A DNA stretch of 37,420 nt from assembly GCA_900299145.1 (NCBI GenBank), contig OMIN01000106.1, positions 1 to 37,420 on the forward strand, read 5' to 3'. The stretch comes from Betaproteobacteria bacterium. Lineage in GTDB: Bacteria; Pseudomonadota; Gammaproteobacteria; Burkholderiales; SG8-41. This document shows, one piece after another, positions 1 through 8,716 of the stretch; within the stretch, counting starts at the first letter, position 1, and each line of letters starts with the position of its first letter. Both the position numbers and the translations under genes were made by a program. Below the pieces are notes generated by a model. It was not told the DNA's origin and made no database searches. It worked only from the letters and a program-made list of their open reading frames with translations.

Positions 1-330
1 AAAATTCTCGATCTCGCACGCCGCATGGTGCATTTGAGCGGGCTCACCGTGCGCGACGATGATCATCCGAATGGCAATATTGAAATCAAGTTTACCGGGC
101 TGCGGCCCGGGGAAAAACTGTACGAAGAGCTGTTGATCGGCAACAATCCCATGGGCACGCAACACCCGTTGATCATGCGTGCGATGGAAGAATCCATTTC
201 TTGGGAGAAACTCAAGCCGGTGTTGGACGAACTCGAAGCAGCCTGCAGTGAATCCGATGAAGCGAAGGCGCTTTCACTGCTGCGCTCTGTCGTGCCGATG
301 CTGCCATCCGGGATGGCCTTGAACGCGTGA
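1..330 (+). CDS. CapD/WbpM-type polysaccharide biosynthesis protein, C-terminal part
   Basis: This is the 3' end of a gene that begins before the window; the frame is open from base 1 ([15 protein letters not shown]). The segment matches the C-terminal tail of NDP-sugar 4,6-dehydratases of the CapD/WbpM/FlaA1 group, with the hallmarks 'ILDLARRM', '[13 protein letters not shown]' and a closing acidic helical region. These membrane-anchored or soluble SDR-fold enzymes dehydrate UDP-GlcNAc-type sugars for capsule, O-antigen or glycan synthesis. The N-terminal membrane segments and Rossmann fold are outside the window, so soluble and membrane-bound subtypes cannot be separated. The following 52-base spacer has a TAGAAT at 345-350 that could be a -10 box for the next gene, but no convincing -35. 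Confidence 0.9.
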   Translation, partial: KILDLARRMVHLSGLTVRDDDHPNGNIEIKFTGLRPGEKLYEELLIGNNPMGTQHPLIMRAMEESISWEKLKPVLDELEAACSESDEAKALSLLRSVVPMLPSGMALNA

Positions 331-382
331 TTGCGCGCCTGCGCTAGAATACCCGCTCATTTTTGAATCGGGGATTCACATC

Positions 383-1318
383 ATGTCCACGGAACAGCAG
401 GATCGTCTTCGCGCCAAATATGGGGACGCTGCCTTCGAAGCGGGCAGCAGGTTTCAGGGTGAAGCCTTTGTAACGCGTCTTGCCCAACGCGATTCAATAG
501 ACCAGCACTTTACCCGTGCGTGGCTGGATTATCAGATCAAGGGCCTTTTCAGCCGCCCGGCGCTGGATACCCGCACGCGGCTGCTGGTGCTGGTTGGGCA
601 ATACACCATGGCCAAGGCGCAACCGCTGCTGGATGAAACGGTGCGTGCGGCGATTGCCGCCCGGGTGCCCGTGCGTGAGATCGCGGAAATCATTTTGCAA
701 TGCCTTGTCTATGGCGGCCACGTCACTGTTGATCCGGCGATACGCACATTTCACAGGATTGCCGAAGAACTGAATCTGCTGCCTGAACTCGCGCGCACGC
801 AATTGCCGCTCGATGGTACTGCCGGTGCTCGAAGCCGCGCCGAGGAAGAGAAAAAATGGCACAAGGATGACGTCGCCGATCCACGCACGCTGCCGTTGGT
901 CGACAAGCACGGCTGGCTCGCTGTGAGCACCGGCCTCACCATGCGCCCGCATCACCATATCAACATCCTCGACTGGATCGACCGGATGGACAGCGAATTC
1001 GCCGGGCTTTGGGTGCGGTTCTGCTACGCTGACATGTATACGCGCGGCATTGTCGATAACAAGACGCGCTTGCTGTGCATGGTGGGCGACTGCCTTGCGG
1101 TGGGCGAGACCACCAACGCGCGCGGCCACATGCGTGGCGCCATGCGTCAGGGTGCGAGTCCGCGTGAGGTGATGGAAATTATTTTTATGACCAGCAGCAA
1201 CTTCGGCATGCCGCCAGCGTGGCACGCGCTAGAGAATTTCATCGAGATCATGGCCGAAGACGGGCGCTTGGGTGAAATCGGCAACCCGCCGATGCGCGTC
1301 GAAAGCTATGCAAAATAG
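383..1318 (+). CDS. Carboxymuconolactone decarboxylase (CMD) family protein, two CMD domains
   Basis: A 311-residue protein with two CMD/AhpD-like helical domains, roughly residues 45-130 and 205-295. Single-domain family members are about 100-150 residues, so this is a tandem form. Family members include 4-carboxymuconolactone decarboxylase (protocatechuate pathway) and AhpD peroxidase partners. The first domain keeps a Cys and a His in 'EIILQCLVYGGH'; the second, 'EIIFMTSSNFGM', has lost the Cys, so an AhpD-type CxxC redox activity is unlikely. The exact substrate cannot be told from sequence. No signal peptide is seen, so it should be cytoplasmic. Its stop codon (1316-1318) lies inside an AT-rich intergenic motif. 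The next gene converges on it. Confidence 0.85.
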   Translation: MSTEQQDRLRAKYGDAAFEAGSRFQGEAFVTRLAQRDSIDQHFTRAWLDYQIKGLFSRPALDTRTRLLVLVGQYTMAKAQPLLDETVRAAIAARVPVREIAEIILQCLVYGGHVTVDPAIRTFHRIAEELNLLPELARTQLPLDGTAGARSRAEEEKKWHKDDVADPRTLPLVDKHGWLAVSTGLTMRPHHHINILDWIDRMDSEFAGLWVRFCYADMYTRGIVDNKTRLLCMVGDCLAVGETTNARGHMRGAMRQGASPREVMEIIFMTSSNFGMPPAWHALENFIEIMAEDGRLGEIGNPPMRVESYAK

Positions 1319-1340
1319 TCAATAAAAACAAATGGTTATG
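1312..1340 (+). repeat. AT-rich intergenic motif, copy 1
   Basis: Copy of the dispersed motif, core AAAACAAATGGTTATG. It includes the TAG stop of the CMD gene and lies in a convergent spacer, ending about 80 bases before the stop codon of the opposing TctC gene. There is no downstream gene on this strand for it to serve. Confidence 0.8.
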
Positions 1341-1418
1341 GATTTTCATGCGATCCATCCGAAGGGCGTTGCTTGCGCCGGCTCGAGCGCTCGCATGATC
1401 CCCGGTGGCCTCCAGCGC

Positions 1419-2390
1419 CTACTCCAGCTGTGCGCCGGATTCCTTAACCACTTTCGCCCATTTCACTGTTTCTGCCTTGACGAAGGCCGTCAGTTCATCG
1501 GCCGTGGATGGGCCGACATCAAGCCCCTGCAGCGTCAGGCGATCTTTCAAGTCGTTGCTGTTCAACGCCTTCACCGTTTCGGTGTTCAGCCGCGCGACGA
1601 TCGCTACCGGCGTCTTGGCGGGGGCGAACCAGCCGTACCAGATAGTGACTTCATAACCAGCCATGCCGGATTCGGCGAGGGTTGGAACGTCGGGCAACTG
1701 CGGATTACGTTTGCTGGTGGTGACGCCCAGCGCGCGCACGCGGCCCGATTTGATGTGCGGCAACAGGCCGGCAAGGCTCGAACACAGCGCCTGCAACTGC
1801 CCGCCCAGTACGTCGGCCACAGCAGCACCAGCGCCCTTGTAGGGCACATGCAGCATCGACACGCCGGTCATACTGCTGATCAACGCCATCGACAGATGCG
1901 TTGCGCTACCCACGCCGGATGAGCCATAGCTCACCTTGCCGGGGTTTGCCTTGGCGTAGGCGAGAAACTCTTTCACGCTTTTCACCGGCAGGCTGGCGTG
2001 CACCACCAGCACATTGGGCACGGTGCCGATCATCGAAATTGCCGCAAAGTCGCGGATGTGATCGTAGGGCAGCTTCTTGTATAGCACCGGATTCACCGCG
2101 TTGGTTGTGATCGACCCCATCAGAAGCGTGTACCCATCGGGCGTGGCCTTTGCCACGAGATCGGTGCCGACGATACCGCCGCCACCGCCACGGTTATCGA
2201 TCACCATTTGCTGACCGAGCTGTTCACTCATCTTCGCGGCGACCAGCCGCGCCACGGTATCGGTGCCGCCGCCGGGCGCGAGCGGCACTACTGCACGTAT
2301 CGGGCGCGTGGGATACGCGCTCGTTTGTGCCTGCGCCGCAGAGGTAGCGATCAACAAGAAGCCGGATGCGAACGCCGAAGTAGAGTGCAT
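1419..2390 (-). CDS. TctC/Bug family periplasmic solute-binding protein
   Basis: A 323-residue extracytoplasmic binding protein of the tripartite tricarboxylate transporter (TTT) family. It has a Sec signal peptide (about residues 1-22, ending AAQAQ), then 'YPTRPIRAVVPLAPGGGTDT', 'ATPDGYTLLMG' and 'HVPYKGAGAA'. These are the standard Bug landmarks in the usual order. Bug proteins bind carboxylates or amino acids between two lobes; the ligand here cannot be assigned. The start is placed at the ATG at 2390 because GGAGG sits five bases upstream; an upstream TTG is rejected. No TctA or TctB membrane gene is nearby. A divergent copy of the AT-rich motif precedes it by about 50 bases. Confidence 0.93.
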   Translation of the reverse strand: MHSTSAFASGFLLIATSAAQAQTSAYPTRPIRAVVPLAPGGGTDTVARLVAAKMSEQLGQQMVIDNRGGGGGIVGTDLVAKATPDGYTLLMGSITTNAVNPVLYKKLPYDHIRDFAAISMIGTVPNVLVVHASLPVKSVKEFLAYAKANPGKVSYGSSGVGSATHLSMALISSMTGVSMLHVPYKGAGAAVADVLGGQLQALCSSLAGLLPHIKSGRVRALGVTTSKRNPQLPDVPTLAESGMAGYEVTIWYGWFAPAKTPVAIVARLNTETVKALNSNDLKDRLTLQGLDVGPSTADELTAFVKAETVKWAKVVKESGAQLE

Positions 2391-2438
2391 GAAAGCCTCC
2401 AATGAATGAACCCGCTACGCATTGAGTTTCGGGTTATC

Positions 2439-2466
2439 AAAATTATTAATTAAAACATATACTTAG
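2439..2466 (+). repeat. AT-rich intergenic motif, copy 2
   Basis: Diverged copy with core AAAACATATACTTAGG, lying between the aldo/keto reductase gene and the TctC gene, both on the minus strand. Relative to their transcription it is in the opposite orientation to copy 5. Confidence 0.65.
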
Positions 2467-2519
2467 GTTGATCCTTGCCACGGACGTGCGCCGCGTTTCG
2501 TGCCTCACAGTCGCCGCCG

Positions 2520-3470
2520 CTAAACCGCCTTTGTGATGCGGTCAATTTCCCTTAATTCATCCGTGCTTAACGCCCAGTCAGTGGCTTTCACGTTGGCTTC
2601 AAGCTGTTCCGGCCGCGTCGCGCCTGCAATCACGCACGCAACGATGGGTTGCGCGGCGAGCCAGCTAAAGGCGAGCTCCAGCAGCGTGCGGCCGCGCTGC
2701 TGGCAAAACACCGTAAGTTTTTCGATACGCGTCCAGTTGGCGTCGGTCATGAACATGGCCTGATAACGCGCGTCGTTGGCGAGGCGCGTGCCAGGGGTCG
2801 ACGCGTTACGCTGATACTTGCCGGTGAGAAGGCCGCTGGCGAGCGGGTAGTACGGCAGCAGCACCGCGTCGTGCGCTTTCATCGCGGGAATCAGCTCGCG
2901 TTCCGGGTCACGCGCCAGCAAACTGTATTCGACTTCGCAGGTGGTGAGGCTGTGACTGCCGAGCTGCCGCGCGGTCCACTGCAAATCTGCCAGCCGCCAG
3001 CCACTCACCGAAGATATTCCGGCATAACGAATTTTCCCCTGACGAATCAAATCGTCAAACGCGCGCAGTGTTTCCTCCAGCGGCGTGGTTTCGTCGAAAC
3101 GGTGCAACTGGTAAATGTCGATCCAGTCGGTATTCAGCCGTTTCAAACTTGCTTCCACCGCCGACATCATGTAGCGGCGCGACGCACCTTGCATTTTGCC
3201 AGAACTGTCCATCGGGCTGCCGAATTTCGTGGCGATCACGATGTCCTTGCGCCGCGCGCCGAGGTATTTGCCGAGCGCTGTTTCCGAGCCGCCCTTTTGT
3301 GCAGGATTACCGTAGACATCCGCCGTGTCGAAAAACGTGATGCCCAGGTCGAGTGCGCGATGGATCACCGGTTGCGCGGCGTCGACGTCCATGCGCAGGC
3401 CAAAGTTGTTGCAGCCGAGCCCCACGGTGGAAACTTTTAGTGGCGTCTTGCCGATTTGCCGTGTTTGCAT
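2520..3470 (-). CDS. Aldo/keto reductase
   Basis: A 316-residue NAD(P)H-dependent oxidoreductase with a TIM-barrel AKR fold. The catalytic tetrad is visible: Asp48 and Tyr53 in 'FFDTADVYG', Lys82 in 'IATKFG' and His123 in 'YQLHRFD'. The C-terminal 'VIAGATRPEQLEANVKA' is the cofactor 2'-phosphate/adenine binding strand typical of YajO/Tas/Kvbeta-like members, which reduce aldehydes and ketones. The ATG at 3470 has a GGGAG-type ribosome site about nine bases upstream. The gene is transcribed toward the TctC gene at 1419-2390 and may be co-transcribed with it, which would link a carbonyl reductase with carboxylate uptake (inference). Confidence 0.92.
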   Translation of the reverse strand: MQTRQIGKTPLKVSTVGLGCNNFGLRMDVDAAQPVIHRALDLGITFFDTADVYGNPAQKGGSETALGKYLGARRKDIVIATKFGSPMDSSGKMQGASRRYMMSAVEASLKRLNTDWIDIYQLHRFDETTPLEETLRAFDDLIRQGKIRYAGISSVSGWRLADLQWTARQLGSHSLTTCEVEYSLLARDPERELIPAMKAHDAVLLPYYPLASGLLTGKYQRNASTPGTRLANDARYQAMFMTDANWTRIEKLTVFCQQRGRTLLELAFSWLAAQPIVACVIAGATRPEQLEANVKATDWALSTDELREIDRITKAV

Positions 3471-3671
3471 TGCGCGATACTCCCTTGAGGTTGGTGAGGC
3501 AGGGCACGCGGTCTCGCGCTAGCCGGTAGTGCGGAAGGCCCCTCGCGTGTTGTCGTGTGAGGCGGGCGCGGTTGGTGCGAAAAATTTAACGCGTGCCGAG
3601 TTTACGATAAATTGTGCGGTGTCAAAGCCGGTCGCTGCTACACTCACAACCTGTTTGCGGAGGATTCCCTC

Positions 3672-4628
3672 ATGAATCGATTGATCACGTGCCTGGTGGT
3701 GTGTGCCACAGCGCTGGCTTCCAGCGCCATGGCCCAAACGTGGCCCGCCAAATCGGTACGGGTGATTGTGCCCTTCGCGCCGGGCGGCGGTGCGGATCTC
3801 ACCGCGCGGCCGGTATCGCAGAAATTGTCCGAGGCGCTGGGCCAGCAGTTCGTGGTGGACAATCGTGGCGGCGCCGGCGGCGCCATCGGTATGGAACTCG
3901 CGGCCAAGTCGCCACCGGACGGCTATACGCTCATGAGTATGTCGGGCAGTTTCTCGGCAACAGCCGCCACGCACAAGCTGCCGTACGATCCTCTGGATGC
4001 GCTGATCCCGGTGGTGGAAATCGGCTATGCACCGAATGTGCTGATCGTGCATCCGTCGGTGCCCGCTAAAACGCCAAAGGATCTGATCGCGCTGGTGCGT
4101 GCCAACCCCGGCAAACTGGTGTATGCGTCGACCGGCATCGGCGGCCTCACGCACATGTCCACCGAATTATTCGCGGTCATGGCGGGGCTGAAAATGATCC
4201 ACGTGCCCTACAAGAGCACCGGCGTGGCGATGCCGGAAATCATGGCGGGCCAGACGCAATTGATGGTGGCCGGCATGCTGGGTGCGCAACCGTTTTTCAG
4301 CAATGGCCGGCTGCGTGCATTGGGCGTGACCACGGCAAAGCGCTGGCCCAGCCTGCCGAATTTGCCGGCGATCGCTGAATCGCTGCCCGGCTATGAATCG
4401 GGAACCTATTACGGCATGTTTTTCCCAAAGGGCACGCCGCAGGCCATCATCAGCCGGCTTAACGCAGAGGTGAACAAGATCATGCAGGATGGCGGCATCA
4501 AGAACACACTGGAGGCGCAGGGCATGGCAGCGTCCGGCGGCACGGCGGCGGCGTTTGCCGGGCGCGTGAAAAAAGAATACGACGATTGGGTAAGGGTGGT
4601 GCGCGAGGCGAAGCTAAAGATCGAATAA
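3672..4628 (+). CDS. TctC/Bug family periplasmic solute-binding protein
   Basis: A 318-residue TTT-family binding protein. It has a Sec signal peptide ending 'SSAMAQ', then 'VRVIVPFAPGGGADLTAR', 'PPDGYTLMSM' and 'HVPYKSTG'. The ATG at 3672 is chosen because GGAGGA (3659-3664) lies seven bases upstream and the signal peptide begins directly there. This gene heads a same-strand run continuing with an SDR oxidoreductase, two more TctC genes and both aconitase X subunits, so it may belong to one uptake/catabolism unit. The ligand is unknown. The 201-base spacer before it, divergent from the aldo/keto reductase, should hold its promoter, but I could not place one firmly. Confidence 0.93.
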   Translation: MNRLITCLVVCATALASSAMAQTWPAKSVRVIVPFAPGGGADLTARPVSQKLSEALGQQFVVDNRGGAGGAIGMELAAKSPPDGYTLMSMSGSFSATAATHKLPYDPLDALIPVVEIGYAPNVLIVHPSVPAKTPKDLIALVRANPGKLVYASTGIGGLTHMSTELFAVMAGLKMIHVPYKSTGVAMPEIMAGQTQLMVAGMLGAQPFFSNGRLRALGVTTAKRWPSLPNLPAIAESLPGYESGTYYGMFFPKGTPQAIISRLNAEVNKIMQDGGIKNTLEAQGMAASGGTAAAFAGRVKKEYDDWVRVVREAKLKIE

Positions 4629-4642
4629 TCTTTGTGGCGATA

Positions 4643-4676
4643 ACATAAGTATTTGTTTTTATTGAATTATTTTAAG
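4643..4676 (-). repeat. AT-rich intergenic motif, copy 3 (near-consensus)
   Basis: One of the two best copies; on the minus strand it reads AATAAAAACAAATACTTATG. On the plus strand it is T-rich and ends in TTTTAAGG. The AAGG falls about nine bases before the GTG of the SDR gene, so the motif edge may provide its ribosome-binding site. Confidence 0.85.
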
Positions 4677-4685
4677 GATGGCATC

Positions 4686-5498
4686 GTGGCAAAACTGAAC
4701 GGAAAAGTGGCATTTCTCACCGGCGCTGGGGCTGGCATTGCCAAGGCAACGGCGAAATTGTTTGTCGCCGAAGGCGCGAAAGTGGCGATCATCGAATTGA
4801 ATCGCGAAGCGGGTGAAGCGGCGGAAAAGGAAATCCGTGCCGCGGGCGGTGACGCGCTTTACATCGAAACCGACGTTACCAAAGATGACAGCATGAAACG
4901 TGCGATGGATGCCACCATCGCACGTTTCGGCAGGCTCGATGTGATTTTCAATTGCGCGGGCGGCTCGCTGCAGGAAGACGTGCCAGTGCATGAAATGGAT
5001 CTCGCGGTGTGGCACCACACCATTAACCTGAACCTGTTGCATCCGTTTTTGAGTTGCCGCCACGGCATCCCGCACCTGATCAAGGCGGGCGGCGGCGCAA
5101 TCATCAATGTGACCTCGCATCTGGGCCTGATGGGTTCAATGAAGCCGGCGTACGCGGCCACGAAGGGGGGCATTATTTCGTTCACCAAAACGCTGGCGGC
5201 GCAATACGTGCAGCACAACATCCGCGCCAACGCCATTGCGCCGGGTTCGATACGCACCGAGCGGCAGATCAAGCGCTATGAAAACAAGGATTTCATGCTG
5301 GCCGAAAAGCCCAACGCTGCCGCGCGCGCCCGCATGAAAATGCAAAAGCTCTATCCGTTTTCGCATGGCAGTTCAGAGGACATCGCGGCGGTGGCGCTGT
5401 TTCTCGCCTCGGATGATTCGCGCATGCTGACCGGCAGCACGATTGCAGCCGACGGCGGGCGTTCGACCTATCTCCGAATTGCCGATGAGACGGATTAA
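4686..5498 (+). CDS. SDR family oxidoreductase
   Basis: A 270-residue classical short-chain dehydrogenase/reductase. It has the Rossmann dinucleotide motif TGAGAGIA at residues 12-19, 'NCAGG' after beta-4, and the catalytic Tyr156-x-x-x-Lys160 in 'AYAATKGG'. It ends with 'LTGSTIAADGGRS', typical of FabG-like members. Oxidation of a hydroxy acid or alcohol with NAD(P) is likely, but the substrate is not predictable. The start is taken as GTG at 4686, preceded by AAGGATGG; an upstream in-frame start at 4653 would use codons from the AT-rich motif and give a non-family N-terminus. The 3' end overlaps the next TctC start by 14 bases, implying translational coupling. Confidence 0.9.
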   Translation: MAKLNGKVAFLTGAGAGIAKATAKLFVAEGAKVAIIELNREAGEAAEKEIRAAGGDALYIETDVTKDDSMKRAMDATIARFGRLDVIFNCAGGSLQEDVPVHEMDLAVWHHTINLNLLHPFLSCRHGIPHLIKAGGGAIINVTSHLGLMGSMKPAYAATKGGIISFTKTLAAQYVQHNIRANAIAPGSIRTERQIKRYENKDFMLAEKPNAAARARMKMQKLYPFSHGSSEDIAAVALFLASDDSRMLTGSTIAADGGRSTYLRIADETD

Positions 5499-6462
5499 GA
5501 GCGCAGAACGATGGGCCGCTCCCGTGGTGATGCTTGCGTGCCTGTGGCCGGTGGTGGCGCAATCGTACCCCACCAAGCCCATACGTCTGGTTGTCACGTA
5601 TCCGCCCGGCGGCAACGCTGATCTGGTGGGGCGCGCTGTGGCGGGCAAGCTGGCGGAATTGATGGGGCAGCAGGTGGTGGTGGATAACCGCGGTGGCGCG
5701 GGCGGCGTGATTGGCACGATGATTGCCGCGCAGGCGGCCCCGGACGGTTACACGCTCATGCTTGGCACGTCGGCGGGCATGATGCTCGGCCCGTTGTTGT
5801 CGAGCACGCTGCCGTATGACGCGCTGCGCGATTTTGCGCCGGTAAGCAAGGTGATGGTTCTGCCGCAACTGCTGGTGATCAACCCGCAGTTGCCGGCGAA
5901 AAACGTAAAGGAGCTCGTCGCGCTGGCAAAGGCGAAACCCGGCATGCTCAATGCGGGGTCGAGTGGTGTTGGCACGCCCAACCATCTGGGCATTGAGTTG
6001 TTGAAGAGCATGACCGGCGTCAACATTGTGCACGTGCCGTACAAGGGTGGTGGACAGGCCATCACCGATTTGATCGGTGGGCAGATGCATCTGGCGTTTT
6101 CGAGCGTGCCAGCGGTGCTGCCGCACGTCAAAGCGGGGCGCCTCGCCGCGCTGGCGGTGGGCAGCGCCAAACGTTCGGTGGCGCTGCCGGGCGTGCCGAC
6201 CGTGGCTGAAAGCGGAGTCGCGGGTTTTGAATACAGCGCCTGGAACGGTCTGTTCGCGCCGGCGAGAACGCCGCCGGCCATCGTTGCGCGACTGAATAGC
6301 GAACTCGTCAAGGGCCTCGCCGCGCCCGACATTCATCAGCGCTTCATCGCCAACGGTGGTGAACCTTCGTCCAGTTCGCCGGAGGAATTGCGCCGCTATA
6401 TGATCGAAGAATCGGCGCGTTGGGCGAAAACCATTAAGGTGGCGGGGATCAGAATTGAGTAA
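5485..6462 (+). CDS. TctC/Bug family periplasmic solute-binding protein
   Basis: A 325-residue TTT-family binding protein. Its N-terminus is basic (MRRIKS), followed by a hydrophobic stretch ending 'WPVVAQ', a Sec signal. It then carries 'KPIRLVVTYPPGGNADLVG', 'AAPDGYTLMLG' and 'HVPYKGGGQA'. The ATG at 5485 overlaps the SDR stop and has only a weak ribosome site, consistent with coupled translation. It is followed, with an eight-base overlap, by a second TctC gene. The two are clearly different in sequence, so they are paralogues rather than a recent tandem copy and may bind related ligands. Confidence 0.92.
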   Translation: MRRIKSAERWAAPVVMLACLWPVVAQSYPTKPIRLVVTYPPGGNADLVGRAVAGKLAELMGQQVVVDNRGGAGGVIGTMIAAQAAPDGYTLMLGTSAGMMLGPLLSSTLPYDALRDFAPVSKVMVLPQLLVINPQLPAKNVKELVALAKAKPGMLNAGSSGVGTPNHLGIELLKSMTGVNIVHVPYKGGGQAITDLIGGQMHLAFSSVPAVLPHVKAGRLAALAVGSAKRSVALPGVPTVAESGVAGFEYSAWNGLFAPARTPPAIVARLNSELVKGLAAPDIHQRFIANGGEPSSSSPEELRRYMIEESARWAKTIKVAGIRIE

Positions 6463-7435
6463 GCGACATGTATTGGGTGCGGGCGTGATTTGGTTGTTGG
6501 CCGTTGCCGCGGTATACGCGCAACCTGCGCCAAGGCCGGGTTACCCGGTAAAGCCAGGTCGTGTTGTCGTGGCCTATCCACCTGGCGGTCCGACCGATAT
6601 TCTGGGCCGGCTGGTGGCGCAAAAGCTTTCCGAATACATGGGCCAGCAATTCATCGTTGACAACCGGCCGGGCGCCGCGGGCAACATCGGCGCCGAAATG
6701 GTGGTGAAGTCGCCACCTGACGGTTACACACTATTGACGGTACCCGCGACGCACGCAGTCACGCCGTCCATACAGGCGAAAATGCCGTTCGATACGTTGC
6801 GCGATTTCACCTATCTTGCGCTAATCGCTGAAGCGCCGTTCATTCTGGTGGTGCATCCGGCGCTGCCGGCGAAAAACGTGCGTGAACTGGCAGCACTTGC
6901 GCGCGCGCGTCCCGGCCAGTTGAATTACGGCGCGACAAGTCTCGGCGGCCTGCCGCATCTGGCGGGAGAACTTTTTAACCAGATGAACAACGTGAAAATG
7001 GTTGGCATCCCTTACAAGGGCGGTGCGCCAGCGACCATGGATTTGCTGGCCGGCCACGTGCCTATCATGTTCAACAGCATGCTCGCATCGATGCCGCACG
7101 TGAAAGGCGGCAAGCTGCGCGCGTTGGGCATGACTTCCTTAAAGCGCACGAGTGCCGCCCCGGAAGTGCCGACCATCGCCGAACAGGGCATGCCGGGTTT
7201 TGACGTGACCGGCTGGTACGGCGTGGGCGGGCCTGCGGGCATGCCGGCGGACATCGTGGCGCGGCTTAACTCGGAAATTGCGCGCGGCATGCGCGATCCT
7301 GCCGTGATCAAGCGGCTGGCAGGCGAAGGCGTCGACGCGGTAACGTCATCGCCGGAGGAATTCGCCGCGCGCGTGAAAAGCGAAATGGAGAAGTGGGGCA
7401 AAGTGGTGCGGGCGGCAGGGATTAAACCAGAATGA
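6455..7435 (+). CDS. TctC/Bug family periplasmic solute-binding protein
   Basis: A 326-residue TTT-family binding protein with signal peptide 'MSKRHVLGAGVIWLLAVAAV' ending about residue 23. It continues with 'GRVVVAYPPGGPTDILGR', 'PPDGYTLLTV' and 'GIPYKGGAPA'. The start is a TTG at 6455 inside the end of the previous gene, with GGGG about eight bases upstream; this is the only start that keeps the basic n-region. It is directly followed, after a 42-base gap, by the aconitase X genes, making it the best candidate binding protein for the substrate of that enzyme (inference from position only). Confidence 0.91.
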   Translation: MSKRHVLGAGVIWLLAVAAVYAQPAPRPGYPVKPGRVVVAYPPGGPTDILGRLVAQKLSEYMGQQFIVDNRPGAAGNIGAEMVVKSPPDGYTLLTVPATHAVTPSIQAKMPFDTLRDFTYLALIAEAPFILVVHPALPAKNVRELAALARARPGQLNYGATSLGGLPHLAGELFNQMNNVKMVGIPYKGGAPATMDLLAGHVPIMFNSMLASMPHVKGGKLRALGMTSLKRTSAAPEVPTIAEQGMPGFDVTGWYGVGGPAGMPADIVARLNSEIARGMRDPAVIKRLAGEGVDAVTSSPEEFAARVKSEMEKWGKVVRAAGIKPE

Positions 7436-7477
7436 GGCAGGCGTAAAATCGGCGTCCGGACTAGGAAAAAATCGCTC

Positions 7478-8716
7478 ATGAAACTTAACGAAGAAGAACA
7501 GGACATTCTCGCGGGCAAGCAGGGCCCGGTGCCGAAAAAAGCACTTGAACACCAGATCAAGGTCGGCGATTTTTTCGGTGCGGTGGATTTTGTGCCGGTC
7601 ACGCAGGCGCACATCATGGCCGATACCGAAAGCCTGGGTGAAGCAGGCGTGCAGTGGCTCGAAGGGCTGGCCGCGGAAAAGGCCGGCCGCCGGCGCGTGC
7701 GCATCCCCACCATTACCGATCCGCGCGGCACGGATTTTGCCAAGGCGGCTTTTTTGCGGCATACCAAGGCCATGCTGACGCTGGAGGAACGTGCGATTGC
7801 CGCGTTCGTCAGACTGGGCGTGTTGATGACCAACACCTGCATCAACTATCAGACCGTGCAGCCTGCCACGCGCAATGAGCACGTGGCCTATGGCGACACC
7901 GGTGTGGTGATCTACTCCAATTCGGTGTGCGGCGCGCGGTCCAATTTCGAGGGTGGGCCGTCGGCGTTGTCGGCAGGCATTACCGGGCGAACGCCGCGTT
8001 ACGGCTTTCATTTGCCGCAACAGCGGTTGGCGACGCTGCACGTGCGTGTCGAAGACACACCTGCGACACTCAATGAATGGGGGGCGCTTGGCGGTGTGAT
8101 CGGGCGCATCGCTGGAAACTATTGGGCAGTCCCTGTGATTGAGGGGATCGAAGGCGCGCCGGGTTCCGACGCACTGAAGCACTTTGGTGCGGCGATGGCG
8201 AGCTTCGGTTCCATCGCGCTCTTCCATTTGGTGGGGTTGACGCCGGAAGCGTCGCGTCTTGCCGATGTCGCGCCCGATGTGAAATCATTGCCCTCGCAAC
8301 GCGTATCGCGGGCTGATTTTACGGCGCTGCAGCAGTCCTATCATTCCACCGATGAAGTGGACGTGGTGGTGTTCTCCGCGCCGCAACTTAGCCTGCTGGA
8401 ATTGCGCGATATCGCGGCGCTATGCGACGGCCGCAACTTCAAGAAGCCGTTGATCGCCATCACCAGCCCGCAGATCAAGCCCGACAGCGACCACATGGGC
8501 TTCACGCAAACGATTGAAGACGCGGGGGGGCAGGTGCTCTCCGGCATGTGCTTCTACCAGAGCTACGCGCGCGAGATGGCTGATGCGCACGGCTGGAAAC
8601 GGCTTGCCACCAACAGCGCGAAACTCGTCAATATTCTCGGCGGCTATGGCTATCAGCCGATGCTGGGATCGATGGAGGCGTGCGTGGAAGCGGCTGCGAC
8701 GGGGAGGCTGGTATGA
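7478..8716 (+). CDS. Aconitase X (AcnX) catalytic/large subunit
   Basis: A 412-residue protein of the aconitase X (former DUF521) family, Fe-S dependent hydro-lyases of the aconitase superfamily. Visible family features are the N-terminal 'MKLNEEEQDILAGKQG', 'TCINYQTVQPATRNEHVAYGD' followed by 'SNSVCGARSNFEGG', and a late 'LSGMCFYQS'. Cysteines in these three segments are the expected cluster ligands. Characterised bacterial AcnX enzymes dehydrate cis-3-hydroxy-L-proline, and archaeal ones act on mevalonate 5-phosphate. This one is the two-subunit form, as in bacteria, but its substrate is not proved by sequence. The small subunit follows with an ATGA overlap. Confidence 0.9.
   Translation: MKLNEEEQDILAGKQGPVPKKALEHQIKVGDFFGAVDFVPVTQAHIMADTESLGEAGVQWLEGLAAEKAGRRRVRIPTITDPRGTDFAKAAFLRHTKAMLTLEERAIAAFVRLGVLMTNTCINYQTVQPATRNEHVAYGDTGVVIYSNSVCGARSNFEGGPSALSAGITGRTPRYGFHLPQQRLATLHVRVEDTPATLNEWGALGGVIGRIAGNYWAVPVIEGIEGAPGSDALKHFGAAMASFGSIALFHLVGLTPEASRLADVAPDVKSLPSQRVSRADFTALQQSYHSTDEVDVVVFSAPQLSLLELRDIAALCDGRNFKKPLIAITSPQIKPDSDHMGFTQTIEDAGGQVLSGMCFYQSYAREMADAHGWKRLATNSAKLVNILGGYGYQPMLGSMEACVEAAATGRLV

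Noticed and set aside
1332-1922. A plus-strand frame starting within or just after AT-rich motif copy 1
   Set aside because: It runs antisense through the TctC gene, shows no family similarity, and its start appears only because the motif contains ATG.
4643-4676. AT-rich motif as a sigma-70 promoter
   Set aside because: TTGTTT and TTATTT-like boxes are only about 12 bases apart, and copies also lie in convergent spacers, so a promoter does not explain the family.
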